Positions 32,222-44,960 of a stretch of DNA of 64,000 bases are shown piece after piece. Made by a program: the position numbers and the translations under genes. The stretch lies in assembly GCA_032622095.1 (NCBI GenBank), contig CP136067.1:98756707-98820706 (forward strand). The letters are read 5' to 3'. Origin of the DNA: Siphonodentalium dalli (Eukaryota; Mollusca; Scaphopoda; Gadilida; Siphonodentaliidae). The notes under the pieces were generated by a model, which saw only the letters and a list, made by a program, of their open reading frames with translations, was not told where the DNA came from and ran no database searches. The stretch's first letter is position 1, and each line of letters starts with the position of its first letter.

Positions 32222-32290
32222 GCCAATGCATTCTCTTATATATGCGAGGCGACCTATGGTCGACTCGCATATATAAGAGAATGCATTGGC
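32222..32290. repeat. 69-bp near-perfect palindrome
   Basis: 27-nt arms: GCCAATGCATTCTCTTATAT plus ATGCGAG at 32222-32248 and its exact inverse at 32264-32290. The 15-nt centre is itself CGACC/GGTCG around TAT. The same arm occurs singly at 44291-44318, and diverged forms at 21814-21950. Confidence 0.85.
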
Positions 32291-34485
32291 ACAGGGCCGT
32301 TCGGTATATGAACAAACAAACACAGCTCACACAAAGAGAGTTTAATGTATTTTATATATAATCCAGTTTGGTACAGCCATAGTGAATAAATTATTCTCCA
32401 TTCGCAGCTATGCGTCACCGAGTCAATGTCACTGCCTGATCACCTAATGTAGAATTTCGCGAACCTGGTTTCCAATTATGGAAGAGGTTATTTCCTAGAA
32501 AAACGGAAATGGCCGAATCGTTCACAATGATAGCCACACATGTTTTGATAAGAACATGATGCATCTGTACATTGGAATGGTTTACATGTATGTATACAGC
32601 TAAGGTATAATTGACACCCCCAAACGACGTTGATCACCGATATTACCAAGTTACTCGACTGCACCGATGCTATTAACCATGATCAATTCTACCATGGCCG
32701 ACATTCGTACCTTTTTAAAGTCAGCAGTATAACCACCACATAGTGTATATATCTAGCATGGATTGACGCTGCATTGATGATGCAGTTGCAAAGTCGGTCA
32801 GTGACCAACTTTGAATGTTGATTTAACCGTAAACAAATTATTAATTGAAATAATTAATGGACTGGGTGTAAGGTGGTCATGTGAAAAATTAATGCGGAGT
32901 ACAGTGGTCGCAAAATAGTATTACTAGTACCGTATAAATATTACTAGCGGTTGCCACATGTCAACCACTTGATCGTGGTTGAACTGCGGTATGGTATAAC
33001 CGGTGTCATTAATGCCCTGCAACGATGTTAAAAGGGGACGATTAATTAGAGCATAGATGTACAGTAGTACGTTGTAGTGAACAAGGTCAACTTCTAATAA
33101 AAGCTTGTGACGGATTCAGTGATAATGTGTGTCCCAGAATTTGATCCGTGTCTCCGAGATTATCCGTCACTCCATAAATATATCACAACAATATCACAGC
33201 GTCACCGGCGTTTCGATCAAAAGAATAGCAGACTCTACAAGAAAACCATAATCAGATAGGGTAACGCCCTCAAGATCATATTATTAGCAATAAATATAAA
33301 TTATAATATAAAATATATTAGTTAAAACAACTAATCCTTCGAATTATTACCAACAACTACGGCTTATTACTGCATTTCTCATTCACCATTCTAAATGGGG
33401 ATAAACAATCGGAAGTATTGTGTTCCCGCCAAGGGTGCATGGTCCAGCCATTGCTCATACCTAAATATCGAAAGCAATTAACGCGGTCATAATTGTTACA
33501 TACTGCAACTATAAGACATCCAGCGAATACACACCCCACGAAAACCCGAAATGTGTTGTCCTGCGAGAAATCCCATCGCTATAGCTCAATTTGACACGGC
33601 CAGATTAGACTTCCTACAATATCCATAAACAAGATCATATACTATATACCCATGATTTTAATTATAGTATATAAAATATATTGGTTTCGCGAATGACCAA
33701 CTCAGAATTCCGTTAAAATAACAATAACAACCAGCACCTAATTAACGAACCGGCGGCCGACTCGGCCATCTCCGACCACAACCATCAGTGGGCTGCAGAA
33801 CGGAGAAAAATATCTATAAAAATTTAAATATAAGACTTACAAATGATCTTTTAAATTTCTTTTATTGGTAATTGACATAGCTTGTCACAAACCAAAAATC
33901 AACATTATTGACATAATAATGTAAAGGACAATAAACGAAATTGAAATTCCCAACTACACCTTTCACCGGTGACCGGCCTCCTGATCGCGCAGTTCGACTT
34001 TTAAATAAATAAACCGGAAAAAAAAATTCCATTTATAAAAGTCCCATCGGCGCATCGGCCCACATGTTTCTAATATTTGGCCACCAGTATACACCCGATG
34101 GGCGTGAATAACTGGCGATATATTATGGCAACATGGTTCTCAAATCACGTTTCGATGAAAATTGAAGAATATGGCCCATCGTCTTTTGTACAGGTACTTG
34201 TATGTTGTAGCCATCAAACTTGTGACTGACTCATGAGTCATGACTGATCTGTGACGTCATAATTCTGACTAATTTCTACATTTAGTCGGATTCCTTATGT
34301 CATTTTGCATTTTTGGTTTGTTAAAAGCGATCTGAAAACGGATTCTGTATGCCTAGTAGGTGTGTTTTCGGGATTGACTTGTTTCCATTCTTTAATTTTT
34401 GGCGGGTCGGCCTAAATCGGGGTCAACATAGTTTAAAGAGCGTTTCGTATTTGCATAAAACGATAGATGGTGCCATCTGACGTAT
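32291..34485. other. Intergenic, nothing recognised
   Basis: A short dispersed repeat (32459-32530, 'agaggttatttcc'..'cggaaatggccga') recurs at 60680-60737 (inverted) and 60984-61040. No gene is supported in the remainder. Confidence 0.45.
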
Positions 34486-34507
34486 GGTGGTTGGTGCGAT
34501 TTGAAAG

Positions 34508-34802
34508 TTCTCAAAACTACTAGCTATGACCCTTACGTGTATTTTTGATGTGATCAGTTCATTCTTGCTGGCTACAGTTGCGATCAAAATTTAACACTGA
34601 TCCCTATGGAGATTCTAGGATTTTGGATAAATGGCGCCATATTGCGTATGATGATATGCGCGTACTGATATTCCTAATAACACTAAGTATGAAACTACTA
34701 GCTATGACCCTTACGTGTATTTATAAAAAGATGGGTGTGATCAGATTATTTTTGCTGGCTACAGTTGCGATAAAAATTTAACACTGAACCCTATGGAGAA
34801 TT
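34508..34802 (+). repeat. Tandem duplication, 178-bp period
   Basis: 'aaactactagctatgaccct' and 'tggctacagttgcgat' occur at about 34514 and 34692, with diverged sequence between. Confidence 0.75.
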
Positions 34803-35459
34803 CCGTGTTATGCTCAAACGTTGATTGTAATATCACTTATTGGCGATCCTGTGCAACTATATATGAAGATTAACACTCGTTTTGACTCAGTATAACTATC
34901 CGTGATTTAATAGTTGCAATATATGATATAGTTATGCCTCAATATACAGTAATTGGCAAAAGTAAGTCTCGAATGGTTTTGTAATTTCGATAATATGCCG
35001 TTTGTTGAGTCAAACGAAACTATTCCGAACAAGACTGAAGTTTCACGATGTGATTACATATTAAACTATTGTTTTATTTGATACTGTTCGTCTTGTTGTC
35101 CACTGACTAGTTTTTGAAGCTACGTTGTTGATCATAACGGATGTAGTGTCACAAATACACATGTATAGATGTTAATTGTTCATATTCATTAACTCCACCG
35201 TTGTCATCGGAGTCTATCCCACATACACTGGGAGATTCTGTGTATTCGCAGGATTTGTTCTACTGACAAATGGACATTTCAGTGAGATCTTTACTATAGC
35301 AGTATAGGCTTTGCTTTCACACTTCCCACGCCAGTTACATTTGGCGAACTTCAGTACAGCGACTGAAACCTACATTCACCATCAATAGTCTAACCACAAT
35401 TAATCTTCACGCTTCATGTATAGCTGTGATAATCAAGTAAATTCGAATTTCCACTAAAG
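34803..35459. other. Intergenic, nothing recognised
   Basis: No gene or element could be supported. Confidence 0.4.
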
Positions 35460-36030
35460 TAGATGTTAATGAGTAAAATACATATCAACTATAATTGCAT
35501 ATTCCTGCAAATTCCCAGTAGGTGCTTAGTAAAACCGTTACTAAGGAGCTATCGGGTGGCAAAGTCTCCCGATCTTATAATGATCAGTGGCCTATGCAGA
35601 AGATGCCTGCATAGTTTTAGACATACATGTGCCCAACTTGGAACAAAACCAGCACCATGTGATTAGACACTGACTAAATTAAGCAAAAATACCAATGAAT
35701 GATTAGTACACAATTGTGGTATTGATTAGCACTGTCGCTAAACTTAAATAAGACATTTGGTTCACTCTGATGGTCAGGTATATCTCAAATTTCACATTTG
35801 GGTATCAACTGCATCGGAAATGCAAACACTGGCGTTGAATGACGACGATATAAGCTATAATTGCAAGTTCCAGTCAATTCCCGGTAGTTGCCTATATAGG
35901 CTAAGTTTCTCGATCTTATAATGATCAATGACCCATGGGGCACAAACCTGTACAGTTTCATACCTGTGTCACCTTTTGAACATAACCCATACCAGCCGAC
36001 TATTGACACTATCTAATTTACGGGAAAATA
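35460..36030 (+). repeat. Diverged direct repeat, ~390-bp period
   Basis: 'ctataattgca'..'aattccc.gtag'..'cttataatgatcagtg' in 35485-35690 recurs in diverged form at 35855-36010. Confidence 0.55.
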
Positions 36031-37610
36031 CCACGACCCAGAGGGTTGATCGCCATGGGACGTCACGATTCAAAGCCCAAGTATAGAACGATCCATTAAG
36101 CTAAGCCGATGGTTTGTTCACAACAGATGGAGTATTGATACATTATGAAGGATGGTGGAAGGGTCCCCTCAACTATGTTCTTCAACGTTGCTAGTATCAA
36201 TAAGTGGTATTCACGAAACCACCATGCACAACTTCCTGTCTCTTCGCGATCTTGTCGCACCATTATCATGTCAGCCTAAGATATCTTGAACCCTCTCCTC
36301 GCAAAATAAACAATGCTGTAAAATCCACAATATCGACAATTGTCCGTCCAGTAAAAGCACGTGAGCTTGTCGCAAAATGGGAGCATTATAGTAAACTTTA
36401 TCACCATATAATAATTCAACAATGTCATTGTTTTTGTTAGAACCCACAGTTCTCACACATTACTTAAATATAGAATTTATTACTTTTAATTTTGTAGTAG
36501 ACATGGTGAAATTGACAACTGTCGTGTCATTATTATTCTATCCCATTAATCGTGATTCATATGCAAGTCTGTTTAAGCTTTGTCCACGCACTGTGTCACT
36601 TGCTTCTTAATGTGTTTTACTATATATAAGACCAAGCACATAATGCACATATATGTCTCCTTATAAATAAATTCTATCTTTGAAAGTGTCCAGAGATGTC
36701 TTGCCTATTTATACTGACAATTTATTTTTATTCTTGTGGCAAAGGATTTGAGGGAGTGATTTGTTATGTTGACTAAGGTGTTAATTTAGTATCTGAAACA
36801 TGTATCCCGGGGGATGTATTCGGTGGACGGAGAATGTGTCTTCTTTATCATCAGATTAACATAATTTCAACTCCTAATTTGGATAAACCCGACCAGGATT
36901 TATAGAACAACAACTAATCTATGCCCAGCAATACATATGGACATGGTAACATTTAAAAATTTGAAACAATACCAACCTATTCACATGTATGGCTAAACAT
37001 ATCATTGGCATAGACGAGTTGTTGTAGTTGTTAAATTGATGTTGGTCGGGTTTCTCCAAATTTATTACTAAAACAGAATGATCCATAAGCATAGCTTGGC
37101 ATGAAAATATAAAAAATTCTACATGACCGAACAATTTTAACAAACAGTGACTGACACCTAGATAAATATGACTTGCAGATTTTTTACCACACAACTCCGT
37201 ATTATCCGGTACTTAAATTCGTCCTGGCAATAAACATTAATTTTGTCAATTGATGAAAAAACACCATCAATCAATTTAAAACGACATCCTGAAACTGTAG
37301 TCTTGATAAACATTACATTTGTAGAATAGTGTACATTATCACTGAAGCACGTGATTGTGATGTATATAATTGATGTGAACCACATTTTTGTTATCAATTA
37401 CTGTATCTGGTGGCCTGACTATGTTGCAAGTTAATTTTGTAAAATCACATATAGTTACAGTAGATTACATGTCAGAGCCATGCATATATGATAGCCATTA
37501 AGTTCCATCACTGTGAACATTTGAGTAAATTGTCAAACTCTCTATTGGGTCCAACGTTAAATTTTGATCGCAACTGTTGTACTGTACCCGCGGAGACCAA
37601 TATTCTCAAG
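36031..37610. other. Intergenic, nothing recognised
   Basis: Several open frames of 60-90 codons occur on both strands without recognisable domains. Confidence 0.4.
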
Positions 37611-38721
37611 TCATACTTGAGGGTGCAGGACATTTCGGCACCTGGACGTTTCGGCACCTTGTTTTCTGGACGTTTGGCACCTGGATTTTCGGCACTTGGT
37701 TGTTTCGGCCCAGGTACTTGGATGTTTCGGCACTTCATCGAAGACGTTTCGGCACTTATTTCATTTTCTTTTCTTTTCATATATAATATTGTCTTTGATG
37801 TTGCATTTATATTCGCCGTTTGTTATGATTCGGTATAGTACATACTAAATCGAATCCGCAAAACAAGAAGACTTAAAGTCAACATTCGGCAGGCGCCTTT
37901 TGAAAACATGCCGATATGGACGCCCCGACGCAACGACAACTACACGCAAGTCCCTTTGGTGTTCTTCCTCGTGGAAGGTAGAAAGAAAGATGACTACTAT
38001 TCAGTGTTCCGAGCCATAGACAAACGACTACCATCGGACATCAGATTCAAACGATTTGTCTTAGACTTCGAAGCTGGACTGTGGCAGGCCATTCGACAAC
38101 CTTTTCCAGTGTACCCGATTCGTGGTTGTGCTTTCCACTGTTCAAAAGCCGTACTGTTCAGGAAGGTTCAATACGTCGGCCGTCATGTGTGTAAAACAGA
38201 TTGTTTTTTAAATTATATTACATTTAAATTAAATAAAAAACACAATTAAGTTCTTTATAAACACTATGTCATAATTGACAATAATTCTCCAAAGAATACA
38301 AAAACAGAAACAAAACAATTATTCACTCCGACAAATACTGTTTTCAAATAAACGCTCTTTATGTCTACCATATCATGAATAGACTGACATGGAACGCTCT
38401 TTTCTGGTACACGACGTGCACATTGCTATTTGTTTGGGACAAAACACTAAAGATGTTTTTTATCTTTCAGTCAGCATATAACCAGAAGGGAGATATTCCT
38501 CACCAAGTGTTTATTTCTGTTACCATGTTACATGTTTTAACACATTTTATTGAAATAAAGAATAAAGAAAACAAATTTAGTCTTCATTCATAATTTCGTT
38601 GTCTGAAAATTAGCAATTTAGCAGGTGCCGAAAAGTCCAAAGTGCCGAAAAGCCAGGTGCCGAAACGTCCAGGTGCCGAACGGCAACCCCAGGTGCCGAA
38701 ACGTCTAGCATTCATACTTGA
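37611..38721 (+). mobile_element. Non-autonomous MULE (Mutator-like) element with 10-bp TSD
   Basis: The 10-bp direct repeat TCATACTTGA lies at 37611-37620 and 38712-38721. The element between (37621-38711) has inverted ends built from a reiterated motif: 'tttcggcacctggacg' copies at the left and 'ggtgccgaaacgtcc' copies at the right, four to six per side. Target duplications of 9-10 bp and long variable TIRs are typical of MULEs. An internal transposase fragment confirms the superfamily. Confidence 0.85.
37839..38249 (+). pseudogene. MULE transposase fragment
   Basis: The frame is open from just after a TAG at 37836 to a stop at 38249; the first ATG is at 37908. The protein shows the middle of a MULE transposase core: 'VPLVFFLVEGRKKDDY', then 'FVLDFEAGLWQAI' with the second catalytic Asp, then 'IRGCAFHCSKA', the CxxH-type motif. 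The part with the first catalytic Asp and the part with the terminal Glu are missing, and homology fades after about 38185. A complete enzyme is several times longer, so the copy cannot be active and would depend on a full relative elsewhere. Confidence 0.8.
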
Positions 38722-39670
38722 TATATGTGTCTAATTTCAACTCGCACAATTCATGATAAGGCTAATCGTGTTAGTTAATATTTTTTTTAATCAGGAAACG
38801 CTCTTTAAACTCTTAAAACCGTCCAAACAATTTGTTTCCACTAAAATGTCAGACTGGAAACAGGTAAACCCTTAAATTAGACCGCCATATTTGATAGTGT
38901 TGTTAATTTCAACTCGCACAGTCCACCAGAAGGTTAGTTATGAGGATTAATATTTGTATAATAAGTAAACGCTCTTTAAATTCTTAAAAGAGTCCAAAAA
39001 CACTTTTTCCAATAAAATTTCAACTGCACACAGGTAGACTCTGAAAGTAGACACGCTATTGATAAATAAACCGTTCGCATGTCGTGTTTGACATTCCGAA
39101 ATTGCGCGACCTTTTTTTCGACAAAAGGAATCTGACTTGTCGTGAAATCAGCGATGATGGGGGTAGGGTTAGCTTTTCTGCGATATCTTTACCAAAAATC
39201 GATGTATCGCAACATGTTTGCGACATATGATTAAGATATCATTGTAGATTGTCCATGTTCGTCTATGTGTGATGTAGCTGATTTTAAGTATATACAATAC
39301 CTTAATATTTTGGAAAGAAAATTGAAATTGCAGTCATAAATACAATTCATCTGATGATTTTATGATAAAATTCCACATTAAGATATGTAATTATGCAATT
39401 GATTTGTTTTTCGATTTCCAACAACAAGGAAAGCCACTTACCGAACTTGCTATGCGTAATAGCATGGCTTTTATTACCAGGTGGACGGGGAAAAACTGAG
39501 GGGTACACAACCAAAAGCCTCACACAAACCTGTTTCCACTAAAATATCAAGCTGGAAACAGGTAGATTCTGAAAATAGACACACTGGTGGTATAGAAACC
39601 GTTGTCATATCGCTTTTAACATTCCGAAAACGCTCGACAATTTTTTTCGACATAAGGAATCCGACTAATT
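38716..39670 (+). repeat. Diverged ~200-bp repeats, three copies
   Basis: A module with 'ggaaacaggta'..'tagac'..'cattccgaaa'..'ttttttcgaca' occurs near 38830-38920, 39020-39140 and 39520-39665. Additional 'atttcaactcgcaca' motifs lie at 38735 and 38905. Copies are well diverged. Confidence 0.5.
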
Positions 39671-40722
39671 GGTGTATGTCTCGTAATCCTAGTCACCAGT
39701 GGTTGACTCTTGTCGGTTAACTGGTTAATTGGGCCGTTTTTAATTTTGTGAAACTTAAGTATCTGTCTTTTGAAATTCACAATACTGTCGTGCATGGCAG
39801 ATTTAACCCCACTGCACTCAATGACTCAGCATATTGCTGTTTGAATTTGGTCTATCTCAGTTCATTGCAAATTGCTGCTCTCTTGCTGAGGAATATATCA
39901 ATGATTAGCGCTCGTTAATTTTCGGGGGTTATAACATCTTGTCCCGTTAATATACAAACATAATCCACACAGGGCTAACAATCTTCCAGGTTATTAAGAA
40001 GCAAGTTAGGTCCAATTTCACACACAAAAATATGTTGATAAATTTCCGAGAAGTTCACCCGCCGTATTCTTAATTACCTCCAGCCAGAGAACAACGCACA
40101 TAATTGGGCACACGCTACAACATGTAAACCGAGACCGAGAGCGATTCCAACATCAAATGTGTAAGCCTGCTATTAGTTTGTGTCTTCCGTCCATTTTAAT
40201 ATACTGTAAAAAAAAGTCAATCGCCTCAAGTGGCCGGACGCCGCCATGTTTTCGTTTCGTGAATTGTATCGTGCGTCACGTGATGCAATCACGTGGGTCA
40301 CCATTTGGTTCCGAGATCGGCTAGTACCAAATGCTTAGGTATTATATCAATATATAGAACCTAATCCTTCTCGGTACCTACTGCTTAGGAACTAAAAGAC
40401 ATATAGGTACTATGAAGGACGTATACGGATTGTTATATCTGAGAGTGTGCGAATTTCGAAATCACGGCAGATTTGCGTTGAGACGACAACTTTGCTCTCG
40501 AAGTTTTGATGGAAAAACCCACAAAGAGATGACTTCTAATAAAGAGTGTTTATAACAACCAAATCTTGAAGATATAGTTCATAGCTCTATGTTTTTACAG
40601 ACCCCGATGTGCCCACCGGCCGTGTATATATACTATTCTCATTTTTTAATTCATAAGTTAATTAAACAAATGAGATGCAAATGTAATACATGTGTTTATA
40701 ATTTGAGATTATCGTGGGATGG
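39671..40722. other. Intergenic, mostly unrecognised
   Basis: It contains a short GGTACC-type palindromic cluster at 40321-40420 related to 30340-30665. No gene is supported. Confidence 0.4.
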
Positions 40723-41006
40723 TTACGTTATTATACACCGGGCGTTATAGACAGTTATGTACATGAAGTGGATTTCATCTGTGACATAACTACGCATGCC
40801 CATGACATAACTACCCATTTTATTCGTATAGCATTAATTGTGTAGTATACCCGTGCTACGTAGATTACGTTATTATACACCGGGCGTTATAGACAGTTAT
40901 GTACATGAAGTGGATTTCATCTGTGACATAACTACGCATGCCCATGACATAACTACCCATTTTATTCGTATAGCACTAATTGTATAGTATACCCGTGCTA
41001 CGTAGA
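40723..41006 (+). repeat. Tandem duplication, 142-bp period
   Basis: Two almost identical copies start 'ttacgttattatacaccggg' at 40723 and 40865. They differ by only two or three bases, so the duplication is recent or has been homogenised. Confidence 0.9.
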
Positions 41007-42426
41007 GTAGAACCCAAACTCGAATAGCAGTGCTCGGTTCCTTACAAAAACCCCACACATCTTAATCACAGCCCATACCGGCACACAATGAAGTTGACCC
41101 CCCCCCCCAAATATCACACACGAATCTTTATGTCCAAACGCGGATCATAACTTATGTCTTAAAATAAGATTATCTGATGAGACCTACCACGGGACTTAAA
41201 GTTAAGATCCAATTAAGACCATCTTAAGTTAAGACCTTGTTCTTGAAATGCAATACTAGCTGACGTTTGAAAATAACACAATATTTAAGGTGATATGCAA
41301 CGGTTTTTAGATTGGTCTATGCCCCTCTTGTCAATAAGCCATGATCCATTATTTGACCTGCTGAGTACGAGTAATGTTAAAGATAAGCCGGAATGCAAAT
41401 GGAACGCTCATCGTCGATGTTTGTTTGTCTAGTTTTCAGGCAAATGTATCAAATAAATGTTATGTGATATGTATAAAAGTCCCAGATGCTCATTAAGTGT
41501 ACTTTAAATGCCCCGAGTGGCTCGCGTCTACACCTGTATCGACATATTTAATTAAACGACGTATACCACGCGTTGCCAAATCCACTATCCATCATTTATT
41601 TTGATTACGTCGTTACACGGAAATTCGTAGCTTAGTTTATGGCTGGAGATTATCTGTCGATATATTTTCGAAATTATATTGCTTGATATTTTCCGGGAAT
41701 TTATTGAAATTTGCGTATGCAGTCACCCTTTACAACATATTTAAGCTATTGTAGCGAATTATTACATGGTGATCGGACACAAGTTATTTCATCTTAAATA
41801 CAGTCAGCCTATCGTAGTTACATCGTCTATTTACCTTTTGTCTGGAAAACAGCACAGTATTTATCGATCGCGGGGCTGGGATACAAAGTTGTTTCTTTCT
41901 GGGTGGCGATATTAGCAATTCGCTCGGCGGAAAATATATTGTAATTTGCAATTTGCCGTACACTAGCATATACTATTTAAGTCTGATTGTTTGCGATTGC
42001 GCTAAAAATGACTCAACAAAATGCCGCCCGGTTTGTATATATATAACATGTTGCACGAAATTATTGACGGCTCGAGAACATTTAAGAGAGTGTATTAAAT
42101 AAGTGGTGATTTAGATCTCATGACTGATATTGTCCCGTGCATGAACGCACTGTTATTAAATAGTTATCGGTGTGTGTTGATCTGTTCGACTCATTGCAAA
42201 TAATCAACCAAGGCGATTTTATTGCGACCATACACATCGAGAGATTTTGCTAAACTTATTACGCATTATAAATTAAAAACGTTATATACTATCAAGACGA
42301 CATCAGTGACGGATATACACGGTGTATTTTTATATTACTAGATATACAGTCACATAAATGTTACATAAAAGAAATCAACGTAGCATTCAAGAAATTACAA
42401 TGGCAACACTAGCAATGTGTGCTGTT
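41007..42426. other. Intergenic, nothing recognised
   Basis: A C10 run lies at 41098-41107. No gene is supported. Confidence 0.4.
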
Positions 42427-42947
42427 CAAGGTTCGCGCTGCCACTTGCCAAATTTGCCAATGGCAAAAATAATTCACATTTGGCAAAAAATATTTTCATT
42501 TGGCAAAAGTTTTGGCAAGTCACTTTTTAATTCCTCAATAAAGTTGAAAAATATCGGTCAATCAATACCATTCATTTTAGGAAACTATTATAATATAACA
42601 ATATTAGTTGTGTTTATATGGTTTCGGAAATATTAACACCTCCATTAAGATGCAGTTAATCTGGTAAACATTATTATCAATGAGTGGAGTGATTAACAAT
42701 ATTTAGTGTGATGGTGGTTTTTACATAGCTAATCCTCTTATGATGTTCCCTTCTGGTGAAGCAACTCTTCTACCATTTTATTGTTCGGTGATTGGTTTAT
42801 TGTCGTTCAAACCGAGGGTCGAAACATCAAACTCAATCAAGGTTGAGAAATGATAACATTCGGCAAATTCTAATATAATTTGGCCAAAAATATCTTCATT
42901 TGGCAAATTATTTGGCAAAAGTAAACCTCGGTCCAGCGCGGACCCTG
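42427..42947. mobile_element. Possible hAT-type MITE
   Basis: The left end CAAGGTTCGCGCTG and the right end (inverted CAGGGTCCGCGCTG) are imperfect TIRs in the style of hAT elements. Both subterminal regions carry repeated 'tttggcaaa' motifs. No 8-bp target duplication is visible, so the call is tentative. Confidence 0.4.
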
Positions 42948-43621
42948 CTGCGTGACTTTTCAAGAACTTAGCCACCGTACTTGAGTTATACATATTAAAA
43001 GCGACACCTGTACTATGTACAGTGTGTGGTTAATTACTACACACTATTCTTACTAAAATTGTGGAAATTTGAGCTTTCTGACATCGTATGTTTATAAGTT
43101 GAATAAATATATGGTGAAAATGGTAAATGCAAACAGTCTGTTTACCCAAAATACCCCATGTATGTGGGAGTGTAAATTAGATTTGTGAAGTACATTACTT
43201 TGAAATATTGACAACATTTTGATCCGACATAACTTTTGAATAAATTGTGTTCTTACAGTCACAGACAATTTGCTTATCCTTTATGCTCGGTTCATCTTTG
43301 GGTTCAATTTTTCAACTTTTGAACATTAATTTTGAGGAAGAATCTCTATGTTAATACTGTACCTGTACATGTATTTTCATTTTGTATAAGTACCCTATCT
43401 TCTTAGGGAATTTATAATTTGTGTAAGATGTAATATCCTCATTTCATGACATGTCGTTAATCATAAAAAGACATTTCGATTTCGGGGGACTTTTTTCTCA
43501 CTAATATTTTCTAAGGTGTCAGAAACTGAATTTACCACTAAATTAATTCGGAGGATAATTTCCGGAGACATGAGTTAATTTCTAAACTGAAGTTTTGATG
43601 AACACGACATTCTAGTATTTT
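42948..43621. other. Intergenic, nothing recognised
   Basis: AT-rich, no supported feature. Confidence 0.4.
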
Positions 43622-43713
43622 GAAAAGTTAATTTCTCAAACTGGTCAAACGGTAATGATTTGGGAGTATTCCCAAACCATTACCGTTTGACCAGTTTGAG
43701 AAATTAACTTTTC
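43622..43713. repeat. Hairpin with 44-bp arms and 4-nt loop
   Basis: The arms 43622-43665 and 43670-43713 are inverted copies with a single A/G difference. The outer arm reads GAAAAGTTAATTTCTCAAAC; the loop is GTAT. It could be a foldback relic or, if transcribed, a long hairpin RNA. There is no flanking TIR element structure. Confidence 0.85.
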
Positions 43714-44441
43714 GAAATGCTTAAAAATTAAATAAAAACACATCGTCTTATTAGAAAACACATGTCTTGAACATTATCCAGACGCATACGTGTAGTTAGG
43801 AAGGGCATTTCTCCCATTTAGAAATTGTTTTCTAGCTATTGAAATTAGTTTTTTTTAGTTTACTCCCACATTTCTTACCACTTCCATGAAAACAAGAAAT
43901 GAACTGTTCTAAATGTTAGAAAATGCGAGAACTTAGTTTATCACAAAATATTCCTGATATTTGATATGCTTTCTTACCACAACAGTTATAGGCATTTGGA
44001 ACATCGGTTTAGTTTTTCTCGAAAACCGAGCTTTTGTCACATGTAGACAACATTATAAGTAAGAAAATATTTCTTGGTTTTAGTTGTATTATTTCAAAAT
44101 AATAAAATTATATTTCTCATAAATATAGTTCCGAAAATTCGGGGCCTGATTTTTCTTCAGTATGGAACAGGTATGGTAACAGAGCACTTGTATTGCTTCT
44201 GCGCGAACACAATTAAAACAGCTTAACCCTTTACCCAACAAAACGGCCAAAAACGCCCAAATAAAGCTTCAACAGCCTAAAATACCCTGTGCCAATGCAT
44301 TCTCTTATATATGCGAGTCGACCATAGTTTATACCCAATGTATAACGGTATATGCCTGACATAATTGATATTGATATGTATATACAGGTCATACGCCATG
44401 ATTGTGTTATTGGTGAAATACATTATTAAATAACTGCTTAC
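43714..44441. other. Downstream of PAN exon; likely intron
   Basis: It lies just 3' (minus strand) of the splice donor at 44441 and so is probably intron of the PAN-like gene. A single arm of the GCCAATGCATT palindrome family lies at 44291-44318. No further exon was recognised. Confidence 0.4.
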
Positions 44442-44760
44442 CGTCACGCATGTCCATGTATGCCGCACTATTTTCTGTGAAGGTGCTCTCAGAACTGGAA
44501 ATCACCAGGGGAAAATCGTAGAAATAACACAATTTCTTTCCTTTGTTTTGAACAAACGACACGCAGTTATATTTCAGGCAACTTGGAATACACTGAATAT
44601 CACCCAGTGTCCCGGTGTACATGTATGGTTCTTCCGCAAAGAAACCGGGTCTGTAAACTCGATCAAGTGAGGCTATTCGGCGGAATCGTGACGGAGAAAT
44701 AGACAACACCGGTACGAATAAGTAAAGGAGAACGTACACCCGCGAAAATAGTTCCCACAT
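44442..44760 (-). CDS. First coding exon of a secreted PAN/apple-like domain protein
   Basis: The ATG at 44760 opens a frame of 106 codons plus one base, ending at a strong splice donor (GACG|GTAAGC at 44442/44441). A longer in-frame ATG lies 17 codons upstream (44811), but the inner start gives a clean signal peptide: residues 1-20, Trp-Glu-Leu then a Val/Leu/Tyr-rich core ending in 'VPVLS'. Residues ~45-105 have four cysteines in a CxxxC..C..C arrangement with 'CVSF' and 'LCYFYD', as in PAN/apple domains, which bind proteins or glycans outside cells. In lophotrochozoans such domains often precede fibrinogen-like or lectin domains. Downstream exons were not found. Base composition is more GC-rich than the surroundings. 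Confidence 0.65.
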
Positions 44761-44943
44761 TGCTGTATGCTGGTAGGGTCCCAATCGACACCTGTTTCGG
44801 AGACAGCGCACTGCAGCGCGTTATATCGCCGATTGACTGAAACCAGAAAGGCGAATGACGCACGCGTATGTATACCCGCGCTTCAGTCGTTCTTAAGGTG
44901 GCGATCACCTGGCATAATAATGATTGTATATATTTGTCTATCT

Positions 44944-44953
44944 CTATATATGC
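44944..44953 (-). promoter_or_regulatory. Possible TATA element upstream of PAN exon
   Basis: Minus-strand CATATATAGA lies about 185 bp before the ATG at 44760. The intervening DNA is the most CpG-dense of this part of the window, which fits a 5' leader or promoter, but no initiator could be fixed. Confidence 0.3.
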
Positions 44954-44960
44954 GCTCACA

